Assembly: GCA_017591395.1 (NCBI GenBank)
Contig: WEDG01001448.1
Span: forward strand, 188,501 to 252,500
Length of the DNA stretch: 64,000 nucleotides
DNA from: Schistocephalus solidus
Taxonomy: Eukaryota > Platyhelminthes > Cestoda > Diphyllobothriidea > Diphyllobothriidae
Reading direction: 5' to 3'
This document shows, one piece after another, positions 38,201 through 46,263 of this stretch (the first letter of the stretch is position 1; every line of letters starts with the position of its first letter). Made by a program: the position numbers and the translations under genes. The notes below the pieces were generated by a model. The model saw only the letters and a program-made list of their open reading frames with translations, did not search any database and had not been told where the DNA came from.

Positions 38201-39202
38201 AGAATATCAGACGCAGGAGAGCACTAGAAAATAACGCAGCGCCCGTAGTAGGGTCACTTATCGGTCAGAAGAGTGGGAGTTAATCGGAGGTCAACTGGGA
38301 AATAGGCGAACCCTGTAGTTTGAAGAATAAACAGTCGTGGACGACACAGCTGTTATAGTTTAAGGCTTGCGAAACGAGGGCTATAGTCCACGATCTGTTT
38401 GGTTGACATTTCAGGGAGATAATGGTACCGAGAGGAGCGTTTTCCTGCCTAAAGACACTTCGACTCTCGTGAACGACGTCTTCCACCACGGGTTCCATGG
38501 AGTGAGTGCAGCAACGGTGACTTGCAGGTGAATAGTGGGGCAAATGTACGTGACCTCTACCACAGACTGTCTTCCTTCCTCCCACAGGCCTCCGATGACA
38601 AGATATTGTCAAGGCTACCTGAGGTGAAATCGGGCACAGTGACTGACGAAACTCAACAATCCATCCACGCGTGCCACATACAAGCTGTACCAGACACCCG
38701 TGGGGGGCAGTTCAGACCTCGCACGTGTGCGAGTACCATTTAAAGGCCCACCATAAACAGCCTCTTAAAATAATTTGACCTCTGAGCGCTTGTCGCTCAG
38801 TCACGCCTGTTTCTCATCGCCATAACCGCTCACATGTTATGTCAAATCAGGTCCGTGCTACATGACATGTAAAACCACTATGCATGACCTAACAATCTGA
38901 AGTTATTTTCTCAGCGCAGGTAGTATGTGAACTTTCCACGATTGACAATCGCGCTGGATGAGAGTGAAGTCACGCTGAAAATGCAATAAGTACACGCTGC
39001 AAAGAACGCACCTGTTTGTGTGGAAGAAGTAGCAGATGAAAAAAAGCCCGAGAATCAGCAGACAGATCGTTACTGTGGGGAAGACGGCAGCGCGAATTTT
39101 CAGGTATTTTTGATATTTCAATTGTTGTGCCTTTTCCTCCTGTGTGGGGCCGATTGGAAGAGTGCTGCGGTTGGGAAGAAACAGTCTGCTAGTGTCGTCC
39201 AT
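23079..39202 (-). CDS. Gene B: two-helix membrane protein with PPxY tail (three exons)
   Basis: On the minus strand the coding sequence joins 39202-39012, 26641-26494 and 23294-23079, giving 184 residues. The N-terminus is polar with QLKYQKYLK before the membrane; helix 1 is about 39-60, the loop is HTNRS, helix 2 is about 65-86; the proline-rich tail starts IPYPRQP and ends [17 protein letters not shown] is a PPxY motif and YAEV a possible Yxx-hydrophobic signal, both in the same place as in gene A. Splice sites are CAG/GTGCGT, TTTTTAG/ATC, CAC/GTGAGT and CTCCTTTAG/ATA. Intron phases (2 and 0) equal those of gene A, so this is a paralogue from an inverted duplication. Introns are 12370 and 3199 bases and loaded with transposons. 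Function unknown; a WW-domain or ubiquitin-ligase partner is an inference from the motif. Confidence 0.82.
23300..24060. other. Intron 2 of gene B, nothing recognised
   Basis: Short frames on both strands have no family resemblance, and A-rich sequence follows from about 23880. Confidence 0.45.
24060..24200 (-). repeat. Degenerate CCCTAA-like tract
   Basis: Rich in CCTTAAA and CCTAACC variants, like the tracts at 17450, 21785 and 63560. Confidence 0.5.
24380..24402. repeat. Short AT microsatellite
   Basis: TATATACGTATATA pattern just before LINE copy 2. Confidence 0.8.
24430..26318 (+). mobile_element. RTE-like LINE, decayed copy 2
   Basis: Same family as 5225-8040, here on the plus strand in intron 2 of gene B. 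Endonuclease remnants read [13 protein letters not shown] near 24570-24610 and [19 protein letters not shown] near 24858. The RT palm remnant reads [10 protein letters not shown] near 25325-25360, with the YADD region eroded, followed by [13 protein letters not shown] near 25507. C-terminal remnants follow near 25760-26230, where the GGxxEExxxKPGxTQF segment appears twice. The 3' end (26240-26318) matches the 3' ends at 5225 and 11770. Many stops and deletions, so it is dead. Confidence 0.8.
26494..26641 (-). CDS. Gene B exon 2 (helix 2)
   Basis: 148 bases between TTTTTAG and GTGAGT, beginning in phase 2. It encodes a hydrophobic helix with CLIISLVML, then [13 protein letters not shown]. The latter aligns with VAYYPKTAEALAS of gene A exon 2. 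Confidence 0.85.
26880..27015 (+). repeat. Interspersed repeat R2, partial, with (CT)n
   Basis: Matches R2: GTGACTTGCGCGTGATAGT, a (CT)n run 26922-26940, AGAGTCAAGAAGACCGGAGG and GCAGGTAGCTGGC. Confidence 0.7.
27020..28265. other. Intron 1 of gene B, nothing recognised
   Basis: No recognisable exon, transposase or RT in this stretch on either strand. Confidence 0.45.
28270..28700 (-). repeat. Interspersed repeat R2, reverse copy
   Basis: It begins with CCCCCTAAACGGGCC, shared with the copy at 32018, and contains the reverse-orientation R2 stretch with CCGGCCTTTTT and GCGGTAGCTGCAGCGCAAGT. Confidence 0.65.
28880..29060 (+). repeat. Interspersed repeat R2, partial
   Basis: GTGCAGGGATGGTGACTTGC, TAGTTTGAAGTGATA and GTGGGATCGAG are diverged R2 pieces. 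Confidence 0.6.
29395..29550 (-). repeat. Interspersed repeat R2, reverse partial
   Basis: CGCGCGTAAGTCCCCGTCCC and GACGGTCGAACCGTC match the reverse orientation of R2. Confidence 0.55.
29700..31600 (+). mobile_element. Penelope-like element with inverted ends (P3), decayed
   Basis: The body runs on the plus strand: [22 protein letters not shown] near 30540 and [18 protein letters not shown] near 30640 (post-palm RT region), [12 protein letters not shown] near 30740, and the GIY-YIG C-terminus near 31060-31280 ending [15 protein letters not shown]. The RT palm is missing. The sequence at about 29940-30070 is an inverted, diverged copy of about 31250-31385, and both outer ends carry a ribozyme-like motif or its relic plus AATAA/T-rich sequence (29705-29780 minus; 31540-31590 plus). 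Such an inverted copy of the 3' terminal repeat at the 5' side is a known Penelope architecture. It lies in intron 1 of gene B. Confidence 0.78.
29745..29782 (-). ncRNA. Hammerhead-like motif at the P3 inverted end
   Basis: Minus strand: CTGATGA (29778-29772), a hairpin-capable spacer with GGG and CTC, then GAAA (29752-29749) and CGTC. It resembles a Penelope hammerhead with minimal stem III (CG), but stem I is imperfect, so it is probably decayed. Confidence 0.45.
32020..32395 (-). repeat. Interspersed repeat R2, reverse copy
   Basis: It starts CCCCCTAAACGGGCC and contains GTGGTGGCACGCCTAGGA, GCGCCAGCCACCTGCG, CTCCGGTCTTCTTGACTCT and CACGCGCAAGTCACCGTCCC. It ends where the zinc-finger LINE begins. 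Confidence 0.75.
32396..34960 (+). mobile_element. Non-LTR retrotransposon with C2H2 zinc-finger tail, 5'-truncated
   Basis: A nearly continuous plus-strand coding sequence. It has a linker from about 32450 ([38 protein letters not shown] near 32710) and RT motifs: [14 protein letters not shown] near 33046, [20 protein letters not shown] near 33200, [16 protein letters not shown] near 33586 and FADDCALN near 33772. After RT come [16 protein letters not shown] near 34215 and [20 protein letters not shown] near 34343. A C2H2 finger, [20 protein letters not shown], starts near 34651, and a second finger begins at [11 protein letters not shown] near 34914 but is cut off near 34960. The endonuclease is absent. 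Breaks are a TAG at 32868 and frame changes near 33030, 33265 and 33960. Similar RT-plus-zinc-finger proteins are common in diphyllobothriid genomes. It sits in intron 1 of gene B, opposite strand. Confidence 0.9.
34965..35425. other. No gene recognised
   Basis: Sequence between the truncated LINE and the Merlin fragment. No sustained frame or repeat was recognised. Confidence 0.4.
35440..35940 (+). pseudogene. Merlin-type (IS1595/ISXO2-like) transposase N-terminal fragment
   Basis: An open frame of about 150 codons to TGA at 35893-35895. It reads [20 protein letters not shown], then [31 protein letters not shown] and [12 protein letters not shown]. This fits the N-terminal zinc-binding part of Merlin/ISXO2-like transposases: a C-x2-C pair, a WRCR-x-x-C pair followed by a SxR segment, and a Y-x-W helix. 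Merlin elements are known in schistosomes. The DDE catalytic domain is absent, since the frame ends and AT-rich repeat follows. The truncation point coincides with that repeat. Confidence 0.6.
35960..37760 (-). repeat. AT-rich unclassified interspersed repeat, copy b
   Basis: Inverted, diverged copy of 18240-20720. Examples are AGTAAACGGAAG with TTTCGAAAGTGTAAAAAATT near 36060-36100 against the 20168-20210 block, and GTCGAATATCTGCGTAAG near 36890 against 19358-19385. Copy c shares TTCCAACAC, GATAGGGACGTCAAA and CAGATGCAATC with it. No frame is conserved. Confidence 0.7.
37765..38505. other. Intron 1 of gene B, nothing recognised
   Basis: Contains possible repeat-like promoter words (TGATTGGAGACGG and GTGATTGGCC) but no coding or RNA gene. 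Confidence 0.4.
38508..38720 (+). repeat. Interspersed repeat R2, diverged
   Basis: GCAACGGTGACTTGCAGGTG, GACCTCTACCACAGACT and CTGAGGTGAAATCGGG are diverged R2 pieces. Confidence 0.5.
39012..39202 (-). CDS. Gene B exon 1 (N-terminus and helix 1)
   Basis: ATG at 39202 on the minus strand, 63 codons plus two bases, ending at CAG/GTGCGT. It encodes [26 protein letters not shown] and a hydrophobic helix with [14 protein letters not shown]. The frame is also open upstream of this ATG, so a longer N-terminus is possible but has no counterpart in gene A. Confidence 0.8.
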
Positions 39203-39439
39203 TCTGAAAGGAATCAGTAACAAATGGAATATCCTCAGGAATATCGAATAAATGTAGTGGATCGCCTGATCCCTGACTGACACGAAGTATGCCGCGAAAG
39301 ACAACATGTGTGTTCATAGTGCTTTATGTTTGCATTCTAGGGATTCCTGGGATGGCTAAAGAGAACTGGAGGAATCCAAAAAGCGGGCATTAAATGTCAA
39401 GTGAAAAAAAAAACGTAAAAAGAGCACATTGGGCACTCA

Positions 39440-40005
39440 CTGATCGTTAACAGGACTCAATCGTCCCGCTGTCTCATGGGGCTCACTCTAGAGGCCCACC
39501 AGCAACCGCAGAGCGGCTAGTGAATTAAATTATTATATTATTAATTAAAATAATAATTGAATTAAATTGAATAAATTATTAAATTAATTATTATTGGGAG
39601 ATTGGAATGAACATTTCTAACTTATTAGTCGTCATCAGCCAGATATGCCGACCGAAACTGGCAAGACAACGAGCTCTTAATGCAGTGAGTAGTGTTGGAA
39701 TGTTAGTGTTGGAATGAACATTTCTAACTTATTAGTCGTCGTCAGCCAGATATACCGAACGAAACTGGCAAGACAACGAGCTCTTTATGCGGTGAGTAGT
39801 GTTGGACTTCTAACCAACATGTCGAGTCTCGGGTGCCACAATACCTGGGGTTCGGTATGGCGGGCTGACGATGGCCAATAAGCTAGAAATGACCATTCTT
39901 TGTCAGTCATGCTATCCTGCCTATATCATTAGCCACCGTATGGCTGCTGGTGAGGCTCGAGGGTCCTGGTGAGCGCCTATTTACCGTATACATTTTCACC
40001 AGATA
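39440..40005. repeat. SINE cluster: tail, duplicated core (minus), and a plus copy
   Basis: 39440-39525 is the SINE tail (GATCGTTAACAGGACTC), followed by an AT-only tract 39527-39592. A minus-strand core occurs twice in tandem (about 39597-39705 and 39712-39805, sharing GGAATGAACATTTCTAACTT). A plus-strand head, core and tail follow at 39806-40005 (GGCGGGCTGACGATGGCCAA). Confidence 0.7.
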
Positions 40006-40168
40006 AACCTGGACGTGTAGTCACTTGCCCGTGAAATGGCAACGTTTAAATGAGCAGGCGGCATTTACGCGCAGTGTTGAATTAGATTCACAAATAAATG
40101 TCCTTATAATTTATTCGAAATCTTTCATCAACGGATCCCCTTTATCTTAGCATAACTTATTGACTATT

Positions 40169-40513
40169 ATGAGGAACGAGGGAAAAAGGTTTGAGTACTT
40201 GGCGAAAAAAGCCAAACAGAGAAATTGTGTCATCAAAAGGATGGTCGGAAAAAGTGACAGGCATATTTTATTACTCTGTTTCAAAAAGAATAACAGGGGA
40301 GTGGATATCAGGAATAAATTAGGAGCAGTTAAGGAAAATTTTAACCTTGGTGATTTTTATCTGGCACAAGACGTTCAATTCAAGTTGAATGTCAGGCCCA
40401 TGAGCAACCTATGGACATCTAGGACTACAGAAAGTAAGCATTTTGAACACATGAATCGTGCGTTTAGAATAAAAAGAAATAAACTGAAATTACTGTTGTT
40501 CAATGAAGACTAA
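40169..40513 (+). other. Open frame of 114 codons, unrecognised
   Basis: From ATG at 40169 to TAA at 40513 a basic, lysine-rich product is open (MRNEGKRFEYLAKKAKQ). I see no known domain, signal or splice context. Its codon use is AT-rich. It may be a chance frame or a repeat relic. Confidence 0.15.
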
Positions 40514-40519
40514 CAGATG

Positions 40520-42585
40520 CGTGGACAAAACCCATCGAAAGCCTTCTTAGCACATATTTAAAGGCATTATAGATTTGTAGGAATAATATGCAACCCAAAG
40601 TGCCCCAAAAACAACCAAAGTAAGTGAAATGAGGGCACAAAATTATCGTAATTCTCATGGGAAAATGAACTGACAAACCACTTTGACGATAAAACGGCAA
40701 GAAACAGATCCTAAACGCACGTGCAGCCACAAATTTCATGCATGCGCATCATCATTTCATTAACAAATGACACCCTCTTAAAATTCTGACACAATTTTGA
40801 AAAAAAGAACGATTTATTGAGTCCAATGGTTCTCACCCAGAAGTTGCTTCACCACGGTCATACTGAGCCATTTTGTGGACCGGTTATACGGTCAGGGCAG
40901 TTTTATGCACGCAACCTTCGGCAGTGAAGAACGCTGACTTCAAGTGACGAGAAGAAACTCGGCCTCTTCCAGCTAACAAAAAACCCACTCTAGTTGTCTA
41001 ATGTTTGGTGCATCGAAATTGTCATCGCCTCGTCACTTCTTCGCATTAATTAGGAATCAGCCTCTCCGCTTTCGAATTTGCATCTTAGCGGAAGCCTTGC
41101 CGGGAAAAGCGTGTCGCCATCGGCTCCGCCCGTGCGTTCCGACTACGCCCCTCCAGTTGCGGACCAAGGATGACGCAAGAAAAGCTCAAACACGAATTTA
41201 CCGCCAATCAGAAGAGAGATCAAGTTAGCCAAACCTGGCAGACTTGGCAGCGCTCTTTGGCCAATCAAATCTCCCCACTGTTATGAGCGTGAGCTCGAAA
41301 GGTAGGAGGCTGAAGTGGAAATGAATCTGATCCCGTACAGGACTGCTTTGAAATTTATAAATCAGCCCGCATAACGTGGCAGGAAATGCGAGGATATGCC
41401 CTAAGTGGTCGAGGTTAAAAGCCGAAAGCTGCGGCCGCGGATTGGAACAGAAAGGAGCCAGCAGGATTTGTGGTGTATTTAATTTGGCGGACAGTTTCTA
41501 CCTGGCTTTGAGGTGTGCATTATCAACCTCAAAGGAGTGAACCTTAGGAACGTACATGGGGCATTTTCGAATCCCGGCTTCTGGCATAAAAAAGCCAGCA
41601 TGGGAGAAAACAAGAAACTTGTGATGAAATGGCTGGTAAAGGAGGATGTCCAGTTCTAGTGTTGGCCATAAGGATGTGATATAATTACTAACCACACTTA
41701 TAGCATAGATACTAGCTAAACGCCCCTGGAAGGATACACGTCTTCCTCATTTAAATACTTTCCCTCAAACTTTTATTTTATAAATCACACAGCGCAAATA
41801 CGGATGCATGGTTTATATATTTAAGAACATCAGGTTTCATCTTCTAAAACAGTATTAAAACTTCTTAGCACATGCACTCTAAGGTATGCTGACAGCATAC
41901 AAAAGCCTTCTGATCTACAGGACTTTTGAAAACCAAAACATAAAATGTCCTTGACTGACATGTTTCACAAGTTAGTGATTTTTTCCAAATGTGTTCGATC
42001 TACAGCAGTGATTGTTTGGCATTAATTAACCACCTGCGAATTCTGGTGTATATCAAAGGTAGACGAAAGGAGCAGCGTTTGGATTAGTGAAGTTTTGAAT
42101 GTTCTCGAGCCTGTGGCTCAAACAGCAGACAATGAAGCATGTGATCGACAACCAATTGAACCTGAAATCCACTTCAATCAAATATGACTGGCAGATAATG
42201 CAATATAAACATAAATTAGAATTTAACTCTCCCTCGTTGTTGTTGGTACGCCTTTCACAGCATGGAGCCTAACTATTTTTTCAGCCTAAGCCTGACACCG
42301 CGTAATCAGTGTTTCACAATTCACAAGTGCATGGGTTAAATTTCGTGACTTTTAGGTTAAAACTGACAAGTAAGCTCGGTGCAATTGATGCCTCTCAATT
42401 TTCTGACAGTTCTCACTGAAAACAAATCCGGGTAAACGAAGTTCAGGTCAGGCCTAGTGTGTGGTCCATCACATGCAAAGTGCTGACGTACGAAAAATTG
42501 CTATCCGCTCGCAAACCGGCACCAGCAAATAGACCTAAGCTTGGAAATAATAATCAGGGAATTCAAGCGAATTAAAAACATAAAT
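40520..42585. other. No gene recognised
   Basis: Only a ribozyme-unit relic at 41700-41750 (listed separately) and unnamed sequence. Confidence 0.45.
41700..41750 (-). repeat. Relic of the hammerhead unit 3' half
   Basis: The minus strand reads AAGACGTGTAT, CAGGGGCG, then TTTAGCTAGTATCTATG. This corresponds to the sequence that follows the cleavage site at 13615 (TTTTAGCTAGTAT). Confidence 0.5.
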
Positions 42586-42589
42586 GAAA

Positions 42590-43560
42590 TAATAAAATTA
42601 AAACTACGTTGTTAAGAAAAACCAACTTGTTGAGAAAATTATGAAGACGTCAAAACCGTTGTAACCGAGTAATTTTGACTTATGAATGTACTGAGAGCCT
42701 TTCCATTCAAAAAAAACCAGTAAATAAATCAGCAAGGGTAGACTTAATTTTGAACATAATCTTTTAGGGAAGTTTGCACTTAAATATCCTTCAACAGTAA
42801 GCTTTAGGTCAAGTGTGACCACGAGCAGTCTACAGTCTGTGTAAAGATTCCAACACGGTTTCACGAGAATTGGCTGTATTCTTCAGTTATTCCATTGCGA
42901 TACGATTGACTAAGGTTAACAGGTTTTTGCTTAATTTTGCCAATAGGGACGTCAAAGGGACAAACCTCTTAGTGTCATATGCCGACAGGCCTGTCTGTAA
43001 CTAATTATATGTAATTAAATTGTCAGGTGCAATCTTAAACATACCATTCTGTGTAAATTAAGAGAACGTTCTTTTCGTTAAATTTCTTCAAAGGTATTTC
43101 TGGTATTGAAGTACAATGCGTTTTAGATCACACTTCAAATAACTGTGAATAGTTCACGATGTTCACTGCTTTCAATCGACTGCACACAAAAGTATATTCC
43201 ATTCTGTGTTTAACAAAACCATAAAATAAGACGTTTTTTAAATGCAGTTATCAAATTGAGTTTTTGGACAATTTTTTTAATGTAAACGGGTATTTGGGTC
43301 ATACTTTTAGATGCACCAAAATAAGAAACATAACGGCCAAGGAAAATAGACATCAATAGATCACACCTAAAAAGCTTTCACTAGTAACTTACCTCTTAAG
43401 CATAGGAAACTCAGGAAATACAAGGTCACATCGATTTCGGCGAAAATTTGTAGACATGTCGACTGACAATATTATTTATAGAGATATTCTGCACCAAAAG
43501 GGGCATTGTACGGAAAAGGGTAGGAAAATAACTAAAATATGCAAAATTTTAGTTGAGACG
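42590..43560 (-). repeat. AT-rich unclassified interspersed repeat, copy c
   Basis: Same orientation as copy b. Shared blocks are CCTTTCCATTCAAA near 42700, ATTCCAACACGG near 42848, AATAGGGACGTCAAA near 42943, CAGGTGCAATCTTAAAC near 43024 and AAACGGGTATTTGGGTCATA near 43285. Confidence 0.65.
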
Positions 43561-43564
43561 AAGT

Positions 43565-44375
43565 GGACGTGATCTCTGAGATAAGAACTTTATTTGCCTG
43601 ATTTCACGGATTCCAACTAGAAACCATATTGAGAGACAAAAGCAGGTGCGCCTCCCCGACCAGAATTTTAGTTGCTGACAACTGGTCGTTTCAACTTCCA
43701 TCAACATGCGTCATGTGATGGGTCACATACAGTAGGTGGATAAACCAGCGTGTGCGTCGTCCGCGTAGAGGTCTTATACCACACCCTAAACGGTACATGA
43801 TCTCAGCGCCAATTAGACCCACCGAAACGTATCGCTAGTATGTCCATAGCGGAGGAAAGAAAAGCCGAGGTCGACGCCGTTTATACACTCAAATCACTCT
43901 ACTGGATATCGGACACATCTGAGATATGACGGCAAGGTAGGTACTGGCTTAAGGTTGAGCAACTAACAGGATAACTCCGTCCTTCTGACTTGGGATCAGA
44001 GTACAATGGCTTCATTTTACTTAAGAATTCGGAAAACTCTAATGGAGGTCACATTTGTGTCAAAGACGTTCGCTTCCGGTGAAGGGACAAGCGCCTACGG
44101 AACATGCACGAACGAAGGTTTTGGGCGAAGTCAGTTACAGTTTGGTGGATTTGACTTGTGTTCATTGGAGAGAGTGCTGTAGGCGTCGCGGAATTCAGCA
44201 TAATAATCTTAAGCATGGGAAATTCACCACTGCCTCTGCGTTTCTGATCCGAAAAGATAGCTTAAATAGGGTTGTAATATTACTTATCATACAGCACATT
44301 CCGAAAACACATAATATTTGTGACAGTCAAACGAAACGCCTGCAAAAATGTCCTCTGTAAAAAAAAGAAAGCATA
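43565..44375. other. No gene recognised
   Basis: A 101-codon frame at 44055-44360 has no recognisable domain. Confidence 0.4.
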
Positions 44376-44379
44376 AATT

Positions 44380-45110
44380 GTCGCATTCATTTCAGATGCC
44401 CTTGTAAATTGAAATTTATTTTATAGAAAATACATACAAAATATATTTCATTACACTCTTTTTGCAAACAATTACGTTTTTTTAAAATCTTTACTTGAAA
44501 AAAATAGAAACATTTTATTTAAAAGTTCTGATTTGTGAGATGTGTTAAGACCGCGAAATGTCTAGTCATAAAGCATTGTATCTTTGCATGTATTGACGTT
44601 GTTTATAAAGTAAAGTAAAGTAAGTAAGTAAGTTAGTAAGTAAGTAAGTAAAAAGTAAAAAGGTTTGGCTCACAGCCATTGCAAAATGTCGGGAGAGCTA
44701 CATTAATTCTAGAGAGCAGTGTGGAAAAAAAACGTGCTTTTCCTAGATGGAATGCATACGGTATGTACATTGGAAAGCTAGTGTCATGTCAGCTCACGTT
44801 TAAAATGCTTCAGGATTTCATGAAATATTTTAAACTCAAAAGATATTCTTTCTTTAAGCATAACATTTAAAAAGACTTCAGTTGTTATAAAATGAGTGCA
44901 ATAAGGGATACATGTTTTGCATGTTTTCTCGAAGGTATATTGAAACTTATATGGGCTTCGAAAATCGATGAGAAAATGTTCTACTACTAATTTAGTTTTT
45001 CTTAAAGTGTAGATTGTGCAGGCAGACCAAAAGATGACGGTTAAAAGCCCGGAATTCTGAAATATTGAAGGATTGCACTACAAAATACAACAACCTAACT
45101 GAAGAAAGCT
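44380..45110 (+). repeat. AT-rich unclassified repeat, copy d (internally deleted)
   Basis: Contains the left end of copy a (CCCTTGTAAATTGAAATTTA near 44400; GCATTGTATCTTTGC near 44574) and the right end (GCATGTTTTCTC near 44925, AGACCAAAAGATG near 45024), with about 1.8 kb missing between. An AAGT-rich microsatellite (44612-44660) lies at the junction. Confidence 0.7.
44612..44660. repeat. AAGT microsatellite
   Basis: Imperfect (TAAG)n units. Confidence 0.85.
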
Positions 45111-45164
45111 TTTCTATTCGCAAATCCGCTTAAGACTGTCGGTTAATTGTTCATAAGATAGAAC

Positions 45165-45365
45165 ATCCGCTGTAGACAGAGCGATGCCGAATAGGCAGAT
45201 GAATACTGCCGAGAAAGACACGGTAGACTGGAATGACCGTTTCTGGCTTATAAGACATCGTCCCCCGGTCATACCTAACCCCAGGTGGTGCGCCACCCGT
45301 GGAGCGAACCCGCGAACCGTTGATCCAACGCTGTAACCATTGAGTCATGGGCTTTTTGTCTTGCT
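45165..45365 (-). repeat. tRNA-derived SINE, minus copy
   Basis: Minus-strand head GCCCATGACTCAATGGTTAC, box B-like GGTTCGC, then core and CCGTGTCTTTCTCGGC. Confidence 0.75.
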
Positions 45366-45409
45366 GACTTAGATCAGGCATATTATTTTGCATTCAATGA
45401 TGGATGCTC

Positions 45410-45700
45410 ACCGATCGTTAACGGAACTCACTCGTCCCGTTCTGCCTTGAGGCTCACTCTTGAGCCCCGCCAGTAGTCACACAGTGGCTAGTATACTAGC
45501 TAGTATACTAGTAGAATATACTAGTAGAATAGGCAGATGAATAGAATAGGCAGATGAATATTGCGGGCAAAGGCAAAAGAGATTGGAATGGCCATTTCTG
45601 GCTTATTAACCGTCGTCTGCCAGTCATACCCAACCCCAGGTGATGAACCATCCGAGGATCGAGCCCGCGACCCGTTGATCACGGGCTCGTTGTCTTGCCT
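45410..45700 (-). repeat. tRNA-derived SINE, near-complete minus copy
   Basis: A core at 45560-45640 and a tail at 45410-45500 (GATCGTTAACGGAACTCACT) on one copy of about 290 bases. A 16-base AGAATAGGCAGATGAA unit is duplicated at 45524-45555. Confidence 0.75.
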
Positions 45701-46151
45701 GTTTAGATGGAGCTCTGCCGATTCTGCATGACCTCTGAAAATCTCCTTACTGCATTGGAGGAACTATTGGACACTCTGCTCGACTGCGAACCTTGTCGCT
45801 TCCCTTAAACCTTCCAAGAAAGACCATCAGTGAAGGCCACCGAGCGGCTTTCTCAGCCATCGCGAATCGAAAATCGGGGAAGATATCTTTGACGTGCCGA
45901 AAAAATGTCCACACCTGCTGTCGCTGCTAAGGGTTTCAGAATCTCAGCCCCTTCAATGTCTGCTATGAATTTAGGAATGTAACCTGATTATTTCTCTCCT
46001 AAAGAATCCAAAAGCTTGGGTGATAAAAAATTCAGCATTCTAACTACCCATTCAATTTAACTCATTTGTTGCCAGTGTCACTTCACTTCCGCCGTAGACC
46101 TCCTTAAGAATTGAGGTTTATGCTAACATTCCAAGTGGGAGCATAACTAAT

Positions 46152-46231
46152 GAAGAAACAGTAAAAGAAGAAAAAGAAGAAAGAAAAAAGGATAAGAAGA
46201 AGAAGGAGAAGAAGAAGAAGAAGAAGAAGAA

Positions 46232-46262
<31 letters not shown>

Positions 46263-46263
46263 A
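46152..46263. repeat. (GAA)n purine tract
   Basis: About 110 bases of GAA/AAG repeat. It lies immediately beside the inverted Penelope terminus of P4. Confidence 0.95.

Noticed and set aside
40169..40513. Lysine-rich 114-codon frame as a real gene
   Set aside because: No splice context, domain or similarity to anything else here; a chance frame in AT-rich DNA is more likely. Listed only at low confidence.
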